From the NCBI GenBank assembly GCA_038231575.1, contig JBBRLB010000009.1, positions 10,288 to 74,287 of the forward strand: a DNA stretch of 64,000 nucleotides, read 5' to 3'. Below, piece by piece: positions 41,694 through 50,970 of this stretch. The DNA is from CAITWF01 sp038231575 (GTDB lineage Bacteria; Verrucomicrobiota; Verrucomicrobiia; Opitutales; Opitutaceae). The position numbers and the translations under genes were made by a program. The notes under the pieces are model-generated. The model was not told where the DNA came from. It ran no database searches and was given only the letters and a program-made list of their open reading frames with translations. Position 1 is the first letter of the stretch. Every line of letters begins with the position of its first letter.

Positions 41694-43142
41694 TCAGCGG
41701 GAAGTGGCGGTGATGCGCAGCGCCGATTTCTCGGCGATCAGGATCGGCGAGTCGTAGATCGGCAGGGCGCGGAACACCGCGCCGGCTTCGCTCTGCGTCC
41801 AGCGCTCACGCGGGAGCGCGTAAACGGTGCTCGTGCGCACGTCCACGAGCACGGGCTCGGTGAACTTGCCGGCCTTGAGCGTGACTTCGGCCAGCGAGAC
41901 ACCATTGGCGTCGGCGGGCGGGGCGTCGCTAAACCACAACGCCACCACCTGCGCGCCGTCGCTCTCGCGGCGGTAACCGGAAAGCGACACCCCGCGCAGG
42001 GCGGTGGTGGTGAACGCGTAGTCCGGGAGGCGCTTCAGCGTGTCGTCGAAGATCGTGAAGACGGTTTGCGCGGCGCTATAAGCGGGTTTGACGTAGGCCA
42101 CCGTCTGATCGGGGTTGGTCGCGAGCAGGCCCTTGTAGTTCATGCGCAGCATGCCGTCGGCCCCACCCTGCGCGCTCGCGGTGGTGTAATGGAGATCCGA
42201 GAGCGTGAAGAGATTCATCGGCACGTCTTTCGCGCGATGCGCGAGCAGGCGCCGCAGGTCCCACTTCGCGTGGGTCGTTTCGGTGAACGCTATTTTCGAG
42301 AGCGCGAAGTTCTCCTGAAATTTCGACGGCGCACCGGTCTCGCCCTGCCGCAGTTCGATCACGCGGCCGTGCTTCGCGCTGATCGCGCGCAAACGATCGA
42401 CCAGCGTCGTGTCGTCGGGATTGCGCGGATAGCCGTGAAACGTGATCGCGTCGATCAGGTCGAGTTTTCCGCGGGCTTTCATGCCGGCAAGAACCGTGTC
42501 GGCGTATTCGGGCGTGTGCGCGAGCGCCAGCGCCCAGATCCGGCCGCTGGGTTGCACTTCACGGATCATCGTTGCGGTGCGGACGTAGAGATCGACGTAG
42601 GCCTCGGCGGTGGCGGTGCCCTTACTGTTTAGGTCGGGCTCGTTCCAGATTTCCCACTCGCTGACGCGGTTTTTGTAGCGCTCGACGAGCGCCCGCGTCC
42701 ATTTATCCCAGGCCGCGAGCGCTTCGGGTGAAGACGGAAACCCACCGCCGAGGCCGGTCTCACCGCCGCCCGGATAGATCGTGTTACCGTAGGAAAGTTC
42801 GAGCCACGGCTTTACGCCCTGGGCCACGGCGTCGTTGATGACCGCGTCGAGCCAGACGAAGTCGTAAACGCCTTTCACCTTTTCGCACTTCGCCCAGCCG
42901 GTTTGCAACCGAATGCCCTTCGCGCCGAGCGGCCCGAGATATTTTTTGTAGTGATCGTAAACGGCAAATTCGCGATCGAGCGTCTCGCCGCCAATCGACC
43001 ACGGCGACGACGCTATGTCCTTTGCGGCGCGCGGCGCGACGCGACCGAGCACGGGCAAGGCGATGCCGGTGGTGGGAGTGATTTCCTGCGCGGCGGCGAG
43101 GACGGCGAGCCATCCGAAGAAGAGAGAGGCGATGATTTTCAT
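41694..43142 (-). CDS. Secreted clan GH-A glycoside hydrolase (GH39-like)
   Basis: 482 residues with a signal peptide (MKIIASLFFGWLAVLAAAQ). Clan-A (beta/alpha)8 features: KGIRLQTGWAKCEK, DFVWLDAVINDAV, then WEIWNEPDL with Glu168 as the proposed acid/base; a nucleophile Glu is likely in ELRQGETG. The pattern resembles GH39 beta-xylosidase/iduronidase-like enzymes, but GH5/GH30-type relatives cannot be excluded. Periplasmic or surface cleavage of the glycan imported by the neighbouring receptors is likely. It is followed by the TonB receptor gene and preceded by the MFS transporter. Confidence 0.78.
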   Translation of the reverse strand: MKIIASLFFGWLAVLAAAQEITPTTGIALPVLGRVAPRAAKDIASSPWSIGGETLDREFAVYDHYKKYLGPLGAKGIRLQTGWAKCEKVKGVYDFVWLDAVINDAVAQGVKPWLELSYGNTIYPGGGETGLGGGFPSSPEALAAWDKWTRALVERYKNRVSEWEIWNEPDLNSKGTATAEAYVDLYVRTATMIREVQPSGRIWALALAHTPEYADTVLAGMKARGKLDLIDAITFHGYPRNPDDTTLVDRLRAISAKHGRVIELRQGETGAPSKFQENFALSKIAFTETTHAKWDLRRLLAHRAKDVPMNLFTLSDLHYTTASAQGGADGMLRMNYKGLLATNPDQTVAYVKPAYSAAQTVFTIFDDTLKRLPDYAFTTTALRGVSLSGYRRESDGAQVVALWFSDAPPADANGVSLAEVTLKAGKFTEPVLVDVRTSTVYALPRERWTQSEAGAVFRALPIYDSPILIAEKSALRITATSR

Positions 43143-43154
43143 TCTAAAAAATTC

Positions 43155-44396
43155 CTAAACAGAACGGGTTGCAGCCAACGGTTCCCCCGGTGAACGCGCG
43201 TAAAACCACCAGAGCACCGCCGCCGCCAGCGGATAGAGCAGTCCGAGCACGGCGAAGATTGCACCGTAGCCGAAGGATTGAATCAGACGGCCGATGCCGA
43301 TGTTCACTACCGCGCCAACTGCACCGATGAGGAAATTGAGCACGCCGAACGCGCTGCCGGTGAGCCGCCGCGGCAGCGTGTCGGCGATCAATGCGCCGCC
43401 CAGGTTGTTCCACTGCGTGTAGACCATGTGCGCGATCGCGAACACGCCAATCGCGAGCGCGGCGTGGCGGGAAAACGGCAGCAGCCAGAGCGTCGCGCCG
43501 AAGAGCGCGAGCGATTGCATGAGCGTGGTGCGACTTTGCGCGGGCGCGCGTCCGCGCTTCACGAGTCGATCCGAGGCGAGGCCGCCGAGCACGGCCGTCA
43601 CCGCGCTCGCCGCCGGGGGAATCCACGCGTAGCGGCCGACCTCAGCCAGCGTTAAGCCGATCCCCTCCTGCAAATAGCCGGGCTGCCAATTGGTGTAGAA
43701 AATATAAACCGGCTCGGCGATCACGCGCGCGATCAGGAGACCCCACAGTGCACGATAGCTGAGCAGTTCCCGCCAACTCACCGACTGGCTTGCGGTCGCC
43801 GGCACTCCGTAATCGGGCGGATGGTGATCGAGCCACCACCAGAGCGCCGGCACGAGCAAGCCAAACGCGCCGGGAATGAAGAACGCGTAGTGCCAGTCGT
43901 AGCGCAGCGTGATGGCCGCGACGAGCGGCGCCGCGATCACGAAGCCCATCACGCCGATCGGCGTCTTGATCGAAATCGCGGTCGCTCGGCGCTCGGCGGG
44001 AAACCAGCGCGCAACCGCGACGACGGCGGCAAGGTTCACGCCGGCGTCAGCGAAGCCGAGCACGATGCGTGCGACCAGCATTTGTGAAAAATTACTCGCG
44101 GTCCCGCAAAGGATCGCCGCGATCGACATTACTCCGATCGAGAGCGTGGCCGCCAGACGCGTGCCAAAGCGATCAATGAAGCGGCCGAGCACCAGCGAGC
44201 CGACGGTGAATGCGACGCTAAACCCCGTGACAAGCCACGAGTAATCGACGTCGCTCCAGCCCATCTTGGATTTGAGCGTAGTCTTGAGCACGGCGAGCAC
44301 CTGCCGATCGAGGATGAAGAGCAACAGCGCCAACGCGACCAGCACCACAATCGCCCAAGCGCGGGCGGGAATTTTATGCTGTGCCGGGGGAATCAC
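43155..44396 (-). CDS. MFS transporter (anion:cation symporter type, ExuT-like)
   Basis: 413 residues with about 12 hydrophobic segments. The first loop motif is GRFIDRFGTR, typical of MFS; the LFILDRQVLAVLK segment, WFPAERRATAISI and GLASDRLVKRG fit the ACS family, which moves hexuronates, glucarate or sugar acids. In this locus it is the probable inner-membrane importer for the uronate or sugar acid released by the GH enzymes, replacing an ABC system. Starts 27 bases after the Rieske gene. Confidence 0.88.
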   Translation of the reverse strand: MIPPAQHKIPARAWAIVVLVALALLLFILDRQVLAVLKTTLKSKMGWSDVDYSWLVTGFSVAFTVGSLVLGRFIDRFGTRLAATLSIGVMSIAAILCGTASNFSQMLVARIVLGFADAGVNLAAVVAVARWFPAERRATAISIKTPIGVMGFVIAAPLVAAITLRYDWHYAFFIPGAFGLLVPALWWWLDHHPPDYGVPATASQSVSWRELLSYRALWGLLIARVIAEPVYIFYTNWQPGYLQEGIGLTLAEVGRYAWIPPAASAVTAVLGGLASDRLVKRGRAPAQSRTTLMQSLALFGATLWLLPFSRHAALAIGVFAIAHMVYTQWNNLGGALIADTLPRRLTGSAFGVLNFLIGAVGAVVNIGIGRLIQSFGYGAIFAVLGLLYPLAAAVLWWFYARSPGEPLAATRSV

Positions 44397-44423
44397 GATT
44401 GGGGCGACGGCGACGACCGCGCG

Positions 44424-44837
44424 TCAGGGTCCGTCGCTGGGCGCCTGGCTCGGAAGAATCACGTGCAGCGTATCGCCCGATTTTTCGACGGGAAATCGCT
44501 CGAGCGCCTCACCTTCGAGTTTCACATCGACGCGTTTCAACTTCGTCTCGGGATCGACGAGGTGTTCGCCGGTGCGGAGATCAAATTCCCAACCGTGCCA
44601 AGGACAGCGGAGGATGCAGCCCTCACGGCCGTAGGCGTATTCGTAAACGGGCGTAGGTAGCGTCGTGCCAGAGATTTTTCCCACGCACACCGGCGCGCCG
44701 GCGTGCGGACAGATGTTGCGGTAGGCGAAGAATTCGCCGCCGACATTGAAAATGCCGAGCTGGATTTTTCCGACGGTGACGAGCTTGCGCCCGCCTGGCG
44801 GGATTTCGTCGACCTTCGCAACGGGATGCGGGGTCAT
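44424..44837 (-). CDS. Rieske [2Fe-2S] ferredoxin-like protein
   Basis: 137 residues from ATG at 44837; the longer frame lies inside the amidohydrolase gene end. The cluster ligands are Cys-Pro-His in NICPHAGAPVC and Cys-Pro-Trp-His in LRCPWHGWEFDLRTG. It is a soluble stand-alone ferredoxin of the type that feeds electrons to oxygenases, but no oxygenase gene is nearby. KLKRVDVKLEG at the end is typical for such proteins. It starts 5 bases after the amidohydrolase stop. Confidence 0.88.
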   Translation of the reverse strand: MTPHPVAKVDEIPPGGRKLVTVGKIQLGIFNVGGEFFAYRNICPHAGAPVCVGKISGTTLPTPVYEYAYGREGCILRCPWHGWEFDLRTGEHLVDPETKLKRVDVKLEGEALERFPVEKSGDTLHVILPSQAPSDGP

Positions 44838-44842
44838 GGCGG

Positions 44843-45949
44843 TCAGGAAGCGAGCGCGGCCGTCGAGGCGGGGGCGGTGAGACGATAAAGCTCGGCGGCG
44901 TTTTTCCAATAAATCCGCTCTTTCATTTCCTTCGGGAGCGGCGGCAGCGCCATCTTAGGGTTATCGAAATCCCAGTGCGGATAATCGCTGGAGAACATAA
45001 TCATGCCCGGCGCGTTGATCATCTCGAAAATTTGCAGCAGGTGATCGGGTTTCTCGGTCTCCTCGGTGGGCTGCGTGGTGACGTGCAGGTGCTGGCGGAT
45101 ATATTCACTGGGAAGTTTCTTCAGCCAGGGCGTCTGCGCGCGGAGGGCTTTGTAATTTTTGTCCATGCGCCACATCAGGTGCGGCAGCCACGCGATCCCG
45201 CCCTCGATGGCGACGAACTTAAGTGTCGGAAATTTTTCGAACACGCCCTCGCACACGAGGGAGTTCACGTGCGCCATGTAATTAATCGGAAGAATATTGT
45301 GCCACTCGAAATAGCGCGTGGGCCGGCCGGCCGGCGTGACGTTGGGCGCCGTGCCGGCGCCTTCGCTGCCGGGATGAACAGCGACGGGCAAGCCCTGCTC
45401 CGCAGCCGCCTCGTAGATGGGGTGGAAAAAGCGCTGACCGAAGAGGCGGCTGGAACCGCTCGCCATGAGCACCTGCGAAATCTGCGGGTGCCCACCCCAC
45501 TTCCGAATCTCGCGCGCGGCTGCCGCAGGATCGGAATGGTTAACGATGATCGAGCCGCGGAAGCGCGGGGAAAACGCGAGCCACGTCGCGACGAGCCACT
45601 CGTTGAGGGCCGAGGCCAGCGTGCTCGCATAGTCCGGATCGTCGTGCAACGAGAGCGAAAGCATCCCCGAGCCGGTGAGGATCGCATCGTCGATGTGATA
45701 GCGATCCATGTGATCCTTCATCAAGAAGGCGGGACTGCTCCCGGGACCGCCACCGCCCTCATCGGGCCGGGCGTCCTCGCGCAGCACGCCGACCGGTGAC
45801 GAGTAACCGGCCCACGGAATATCCAAACCATGCGCTTTCACGGTTTCGCGCCAGTATTTCGGCAGGAAGGGCAAGAGGTCGTTGGGCGAGGCGAGCGCAT
45901 TGTGCACATCGGCATCGATCAGTTTCAGTGGGGCGGGAGCGGAGGACAT
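44843..45949 (-). CDS. Amidohydrolase-2 family protein (decarboxylase/hydrolase type)
   Basis: 368 residues from ATG at 45949. LIDADVHNALASPNDLLPFLP supplies the first ligands (DxH variant of HxH). VAVHPGSEG (His), VNSLVCEGVFEKFPTLKFV, and MFSSDYPHWDFDNP (Asp) complete the ACMSD-type barrel. The form resembles amidohydrolases found with aromatic or lignin-derived substrates. With the adjacent Rieske protein it may process an aromatic ester or methyl-group decoration on the polysaccharide, which is a guess. Confidence 0.85.
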   Translation of the reverse strand: MSSAPAPLKLIDADVHNALASPNDLLPFLPKYWRETVKAHGLDIPWAGYSSPVGVLREDARPDEGGGGPGSSPAFLMKDHMDRYHIDDAILTGSGMLSLSLHDDPDYASTLASALNEWLVATWLAFSPRFRGSIIVNHSDPAAAAREIRKWGGHPQISQVLMASGSSRLFGQRFFHPIYEAAAEQGLPVAVHPGSEGAGTAPNVTPAGRPTRYFEWHNILPINYMAHVNSLVCEGVFEKFPTLKFVAIEGGIAWLPHLMWRMDKNYKALRAQTPWLKKLPSEYIRQHLHVTTQPTEETEKPDHLLQIFEMINAPGMIMFSSDYPHWDFDNPKMALPPLPKEMKERIYWKNAAELYRLTAPASTAALAS

Positions 45950-45995
45950 GGCGGACAAAAATTACCGGCAACAGGCGAGAAAGTAGGGTGATCGG

Positions 45996-47297
45996 TTACG
46001 GCGACAACACGGCGCGAAGGTCAGCGAGAAAAACATTCCGCGTGCCACCCACGAAACCATTGAACACAACGAAGCGGCCCGTGCGATCCCACGCGGGGTG
46101 CGGATCGACGCGGAACTCGCCCGCCGTCATGGAAACAAACATCTGGATCAGCGTCTGCTCGCGGCCCTGGCGCAGGTCAATCAAGCGGAGCGGCGACGTG
46201 CCGTCTTTCGCGGCGACCGGTTCATCGGGATACGCGTCAGTGATGAACCAGGGTGAGCCGGTGGGATTTTGACTCGGATGGCCGGAGCCGGGTTTGTAGA
46301 TCACCTTGAGATCGGTGCCGTCGGCGCGCACCTTGATGAGCTCAAGGCCGGGATCGCCGTCGACGTCGAGATTCATCGAGAGATGCTCGCCGTCGGGCAT
46401 CCAGTTCACGTGATGGCCCCCTTTGGCCCATTGGTCGGGCGTCACCGCGGTGTGCAGATCGGAACCATCGGGGCGCATGGTGATAACGGACCGCCGGCGC
46501 GGACCGCCCTTCAGCGAAGTCCATTGCACCGTCGTGAGCAGGCGTGTGCCTTGCGGATTCCACTTCACCTGAAAACAGTAAAACTGAAAATTCTCTGGAT
46601 GGGGAAAATCGATCCGGGGAATCGATCGATCGTAGATTTCCCGCAGGGACACGATGCGGCGCATGTTTCCGGTGGCGACTTCGGTGAGTTCCACACCCTC
46701 CGTGGCGCTGGGGCCGCCGGCGGTGTCGGGCATCGCGGAGCCCGGCACCACGACGCCGTAGCCGACCTGCGCGAGACGCGAGGTGATGAGATTGTAGGAG
46801 GCGAGTTGCTTTCCATCTGGCGAGACCATGAACACCGTTCCCTCGAGGCGGCGGGACGCGCCGGTGAGCGGGTTTAGTTTTACGGCGAAGGCACGCCAGG
46901 TAGCGGGATCGACGTCGTTAAAAAACAAATCCTCATCACTGGCGCCCCACTGCACGTTGGCGCCAAGCTGCATTTCGTATCCGCGCGTTTGCGCAACGAC
47001 CCGCTCCCGGCCCGTCTGTAAATCGACGAGCAAGACCTCGCCCGCTTCGCCCGGTTCTGGCGAACGTTGCTCTTGCGGAAAGCGAAAGAGCGCAACGTAG
47101 CGTCCCGAAGGACTGATCGGCGAAGTGTCGAAGAACCGGTGCAGCGTTCGCCCGGAAGTAAGCCGCACGATGCGAACGCCCGCGACCGCGGCGGGCTGCG
47201 CGGGAAATTTGCTCCAGTCGGGCTCGAACTTTGACTGCGCCGCCAGCGGCCCGCCGCACGCGAGCCCCAATCCGACGGCAAAAAGAGCGAGTTTCAT
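45996..47297 (-). CDS. Secreted TolB/PD40-like beta-propeller protein
   Basis: 433 residues from ATG at 47297. Signal peptide MKLALFAVGLGLACGGPLAAQ. Repeated propeller blades are visible: SPSGRYVALFRFP, VSPDGKQLASYN, WNPQGTRLLTTV, WMPDGEHLSMNLD and WDRTGRFVVFNG, the (x-P-D-G-x) PD40 pattern. Oligogalacturonate lyase PL22 uses a similar propeller, and a pectin-related role is conceivable, but no PL22 catalytic signature was identified. It lies between receptor and amidohydrolase genes. Confidence 0.75.
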   Translation of the reverse strand: MKLALFAVGLGLACGGPLAAQSKFEPDWSKFPAQPAAVAGVRIVRLTSGRTLHRFFDTSPISPSGRYVALFRFPQEQRSPEPGEAGEVLLVDLQTGRERVVAQTRGYEMQLGANVQWGASDEDLFFNDVDPATWRAFAVKLNPLTGASRRLEGTVFMVSPDGKQLASYNLITSRLAQVGYGVVVPGSAMPDTAGGPSATEGVELTEVATGNMRRIVSLREIYDRSIPRIDFPHPENFQFYCFQVKWNPQGTRLLTTVQWTSLKGGPRRRSVITMRPDGSDLHTAVTPDQWAKGGHHVNWMPDGEHLSMNLDVDGDPGLELIKVRADGTDLKVIYKPGSGHPSQNPTGSPWFITDAYPDEPVAAKDGTSPLRLIDLRQGREQTLIQMFVSMTAGEFRVDPHPAWDRTGRFVVFNGFVGGTRNVFLADLRAVLSP

Positions 47298-47304
47298 GCG
47301 CGTT

Positions 47305-50300
47305 TCAAAACGACAGCCTGGTGGTGAGTGAAAGCTTTCTGCCCTCGGCGATCGACCAGACGGGGATCGTGCCATCGGGATTGATGACGGCCGGAACGAG
47401 TTCGTTGTGGGTGAAAATATTTTTCACGTTGAGTTGGACTTTCAGGCCCATCTTGCCCTTCAGAATTTTCGTCTGGTAGGACAGCCACGCATCGTAGCGC
47501 GTCTCGGCGGGGCCAAAGTAAGGATGCCGCACATCGGAGATGCGCACATCGCTCGGCAACGCCGCCGCCCCCGTTGGCACTGGGGTGAGATCGGCGCGGA
47601 AGTTGGCGATGGGATAGCCGAGAGCGGACTTGTCGAGCCAGCGAACGCCGGCGCCAGTGCCCCAACCTTTTAATTTTTCCCCTTGGAAATCGTAGTTACC
47701 GACGAAGTTGGCGCGCCAGCGACGCAACTCGTGAACCGGCGCACCGTCGGCGGACAACGCGGTATTCAAGACATTCAAAACCGTGCGCTGGAAGGTGGCG
47801 GCAAACATATTGGGCTCCGTGCGGCTGCCAATCAGCGGGATGGCGGCTTGGGAGAGTGGAATTTGATACGCCCAATCTTTGAGCCATTCGGTCGCGAGCG
47901 ATTGACCGGAAGCGCTCGGCGTGTCGAACAGCAGCTTGCGCGTGGCGGAACCGGTGTTGCTCCGGACCGATTTCTGTTCCGAGACGTTCATGACAAACGA
48001 CAGCCCGCGGGTCGGCCGGAACATCACCTCAAACTCTTTTCCTTTGCTCACGAAATCACTCGTGTCCTGCACGCCGGGATTGACGGAGGAGGGGGTGCCG
48101 TTCTGCAACCGCCAGTTGAATAGATCGAGCAAAGCCTGCGGCGGTGCGACGTAACCCACGGGGAAGCCCCCGGCGCCGGCGGGCACCCAGCCATTGACCA
48201 CCGCGCTATATGCCTGCGAGTGGAGCGACACCACTTGGGCCGCGAGGCCCCCGACGGTGCCGTTGAAGCTGCCCGTCTGCGTGGTTTCGAAGAAGTTCAA
48301 CCGCACGCTGAGTTTGCCGTCGAACACTTCCAGATAGATGCCCTTCTCCTTGGTGACACCGGCCGGCGGGGCAATCGCCACGCCGAACGTATTGACGGTG
48401 CGACCCGCGGGCGGGCTGAAATTTTCCGACTCGCCGTAATAAACGTTGAACGCGGACACCACGGGCACGCGCCGCAGCCACGTTTGCGGCGTCTTGGCTA
48501 CGGCGCTCCACGCGAAGAGCGTTTCGTTGAAGTTTTGCGGGACAATCGTCGGATTTTCGATCGTGAAGGTGGGATCGCCGACCAAGGCGTAGCCTTCGCC
48601 ATTCGCGACGATGGGCGCGGTGATGCCGCGAATGGAGGACTTTTCCTTTCTCCAGCCCACGGTGGAAACGAAATGATCCCAAAGCCAGTTGCTCTGGAGC
48701 GCGAAGGCTTGCGAATCCAGCTTCCGCTTGTTGAGCGAAGCGGAACTGGCGGTGTTGCTCACCCGGTCATCCTCGCGCCGCAGATCGATGGGCGTATAGA
48801 ACGGATTGTAAGCCGCCTGCTGCGCGACGGCCGCGGTCGGGGCGGGCGTGCGCGTCAACACCACGCCTTTGCCGTTCACCTCACGCTGAAAATTCATGAG
48901 ATCTTGCTGTAGCCCCGAGATGTGGGCACCGGCGGGCGAATTGGCGTTGGCGAGCGAGGGACCAAGATAAACCCAGACGACCGGCTGCTTGCTCTGCGGT
49001 GCGAGGCGGCTCTGATTGTTGCCGTTGACCCAAAAGTCCGGCGTGTAGAAGAGCCTCCCGCCGGAGTGCGTCCGCGTATTCAATTCCTCGCGCTGCGCCA
49101 GCGCCGAGAAAACATGTTTGCCGAGCACGCCGCCCAGCCGGTTCGGAATCATTTCTTGCAGATTCAGTTCGTAGAAAAGCTTCGCCCGCGAGGTTTCGAT
49201 TTTCTGTTCGTTGTAACTCGCGCTTCCCGCCGTCGAGATGAAAGGCCGGCCAAAGTTTGGGTTCGTTTCACCGGTCCACATCCGCGTGTTTACATCAATC
49301 GAGATCCACGGTGAAGATTCCGTCAGCAGATTCTGCAGGCTCTCGTTCCACCGCTGCCGGTTGAACGCCAGCTCAAACCCCGCGGTGTGGCGCACGAAGA
49401 GTTGCTGGAGCGAAACGTCCATCGTTTCCAAGTGCGATTTCTGGATCGAGTTGGGCCCAACGAGGAGATTGTTGAAGAAATCAAAGGTCGACGGATCGGT
49501 GAAGTTCTCCGCGGTGTAGAACGACTGATCGGGGAATGCGTAGTCCTGACGGACGCGGCTCATCTCCCGCGAATAGGCGTGCTGGGCCGTGTTGGTCAGC
49601 CCGGACCAGGGAAAATAGACGTTGTTCGCCACCATGGCGCGGCCGAGCACCGTTTGGCCCGTCGGCGACAGCGGCGTGTTGTCGCGCGGAGCAGTGGCCG
49701 TGGCACTTTGGAAAATGAACGTCGGCGAACGATTCACGTTGTCCACGGTTCCAATCGTGGCGGTGCGCGCGGCCGCGGTGAAGACACCACTCGCGACACC
49801 GGGATCGTAGGTCACCTTGCCGCGGGCGCCGAGAGCCTTGAGATTGGCGGGCAGCGTCGCATCAAACCAAGAGGAAAGACGGTCGGACGGCGGCAGCACC
49901 CGCGGATTATTCGAAACGATCCGGCCGCGTTCGTAAGAGGCCCGCAACACCGTGGAGTCGAGCAGCCCGCGATGACGGAGCGGTTTCACGTCCCAGCCCG
50001 CCGCCGCATATTTCCGTTCCGTATCGGTGAACGCAAAATCCTGCTGATATTTCTCCTTGTCCTCCACGCCAGCGACCCGCACCGCGAAATTTCCCCGACT
50101 CGGCGCGGCGTTGTAATCGAGCGTCGCACGCCAACTCCCGTAACTCGCCCCCGTAAGCTCGACCTTGCCGCGCTGGCGCTGCAGATCGGCCGCCGTAGTA
50201 GAGGTGTTGATGATGCCCGCCGGACTGCCGACACCAAAGAGCAGCGCATTGGCCCCCCGGTTGATTTCCACCCGGTCCGTGTTGTAACCGTCCATCGGAA

Positions 50301-50769
50301 TGATCGAGCGATAGAAATTCCGCGCCTGCGTCGCATCCGCCAGGCCACGCACCCGCGTGCTCGTGGGCCCGTTGCCCAGCGAAGGCTCGCCACTCACGCC
50401 ACCGCCGGCCGGGGAGGCGCCGGAAAGATTTCCACCGAAGCCCCGCACTTCCATGTTCGTTTGATAGACGAGGACGTCGCTCAGGTTTTTCGCACCCGTG
50501 TCCTCTAAAAACTTCGCCGTGATCACCGACACTGACGCACCCAGGTCGGTGAGTTTCGTGTTGAGGCCCGTGCCGGCAAGCGAGCTGCTCGCCTCATATC
50601 CCACATCGGTCGTGGTCTGAACCGTGAACGGCGAAAGAACGACCGCATCTTCAGTTGCAGGAGAAGTCTTCGGATTTCCCGCCGTGGTCTGCGCTGACAG
50701 GCGCAGCGCGATCAGACCGGCGGCTAAACAACAGAGACGGGCAGGGACATGCGAGGCGACGATTTCCAT
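47305..50769 (-). CDS. TonB-dependent receptor (large, Opitutaceae type)
   Basis: 1154 residues from ATG at 50769; an ATG at 50811 would add 14 residues. Signal peptide (ARLCCLAAGLIALRLSAQ) and VVLSPFTVQTTTDVGYEASS, then plug motifs VSVITAKFLEDTGAKNLSDV and VEINRGANALLFGVGSPAGI, then a long beta-barrel ending LSLTTRLSF. It is paralogous to the receptor at 38249. First gene of a minus-strand operon and divergent from the AraC regulator, so probably induced by the glycan it carries. Confidence 0.92.
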   Translation of the reverse strand: MEIVASHVPARLCCLAAGLIALRLSAQTTAGNPKTSPATEDAVVLSPFTVQTTTDVGYEASSSLAGTGLNTKLTDLGASVSVITAKFLEDTGAKNLSDVLVYQTNMEVRGFGGNLSGASPAGGGVSGEPSLGNGPTSTRVRGLADATQARNFYRSIIPMDGYNTDRVEINRGANALLFGVGSPAGIINTSTTAADLQRQRGKVELTGASYGSWRATLDYNAAPSRGNFAVRVAGVEDKEKYQQDFAFTDTERKYAAAGWDVKPLRHRGLLDSTVLRASYERGRIVSNNPRVLPPSDRLSSWFDATLPANLKALGARGKVTYDPGVASGVFTAAARTATIGTVDNVNRSPTFIFQSATATAPRDNTPLSPTGQTVLGRAMVANNVYFPWSGLTNTAQHAYSREMSRVRQDYAFPDQSFYTAENFTDPSTFDFFNNLLVGPNSIQKSHLETMDVSLQQLFVRHTAGFELAFNRQRWNESLQNLLTESSPWISIDVNTRMWTGETNPNFGRPFISTAGSASYNEQKIETSRAKLFYELNLQEMIPNRLGGVLGKHVFSALAQREELNTRTHSGGRLFYTPDFWVNGNNQSRLAPQSKQPVVWVYLGPSLANANSPAGAHISGLQQDLMNFQREVNGKGVVLTRTPAPTAAVAQQAAYNPFYTPIDLRREDDRVSNTASSASLNKRKLDSQAFALQSNWLWDHFVSTVGWRKEKSSIRGITAPIVANGEGYALVGDPTFTIENPTIVPQNFNETLFAWSAVAKTPQTWLRRVPVVSAFNVYYGESENFSPPAGRTVNTFGVAIAPPAGVTKEKGIYLEVFDGKLSVRLNFFETTQTGSFNGTVGGLAAQVVSLHSQAYSAVVNGWVPAGAGGFPVGYVAPPQALLDLFNWRLQNGTPSSVNPGVQDTSDFVSKGKEFEVMFRPTRGLSFVMNVSEQKSVRSNTGSATRKLLFDTPSASGQSLATEWLKDWAYQIPLSQAAIPLIGSRTEPNMFAATFQRTVLNVLNTALSADGAPVHELRRWRANFVGNYDFQGEKLKGWGTGAGVRWLDKSALGYPIANFRADLTPVPTGAAALPSDVRISDVRHPYFGPAETRYDAWLSYQTKILKGKMGLKVQLNVKNIFTHNELVPAVINPDGTIPVWSIAEGRKLSLTTRLSF

Positions 50770-50970
50770 GGGGTAGTTGGGGCAAACGGCAGAGGTTGGG
50801 CGGGCGGTCATCGCAGGTCGCCAAGGAGAAACGCGATGAAGGGGTTGCTTGATTTTGACGAAGACTTAAGCCACGCCAGAAAGAGATTACCCGTAACTAT
50901 AGCTGTAGCGACGCGGTTGGTCTTTAGGCCAATTTGATTTTACTTTCCTTAAATTGATTTCATTTCCGCC
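50770..50970. promoter_or_regulatory. Divergent promoter region between TonB receptor and AraC regulator
   Basis: 201 bases without a gene. The AraC side is AT-rich (GGCCAATTTGATTTTACTTT, TTAAATTGATTTCATTTCC) immediately before the ATG at 50971, and ACTATAGCTGTAG lies near 50895. AraC-type activators usually bind such divergent regions, but no clear direct repeat was identified. Confidence 0.4.
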
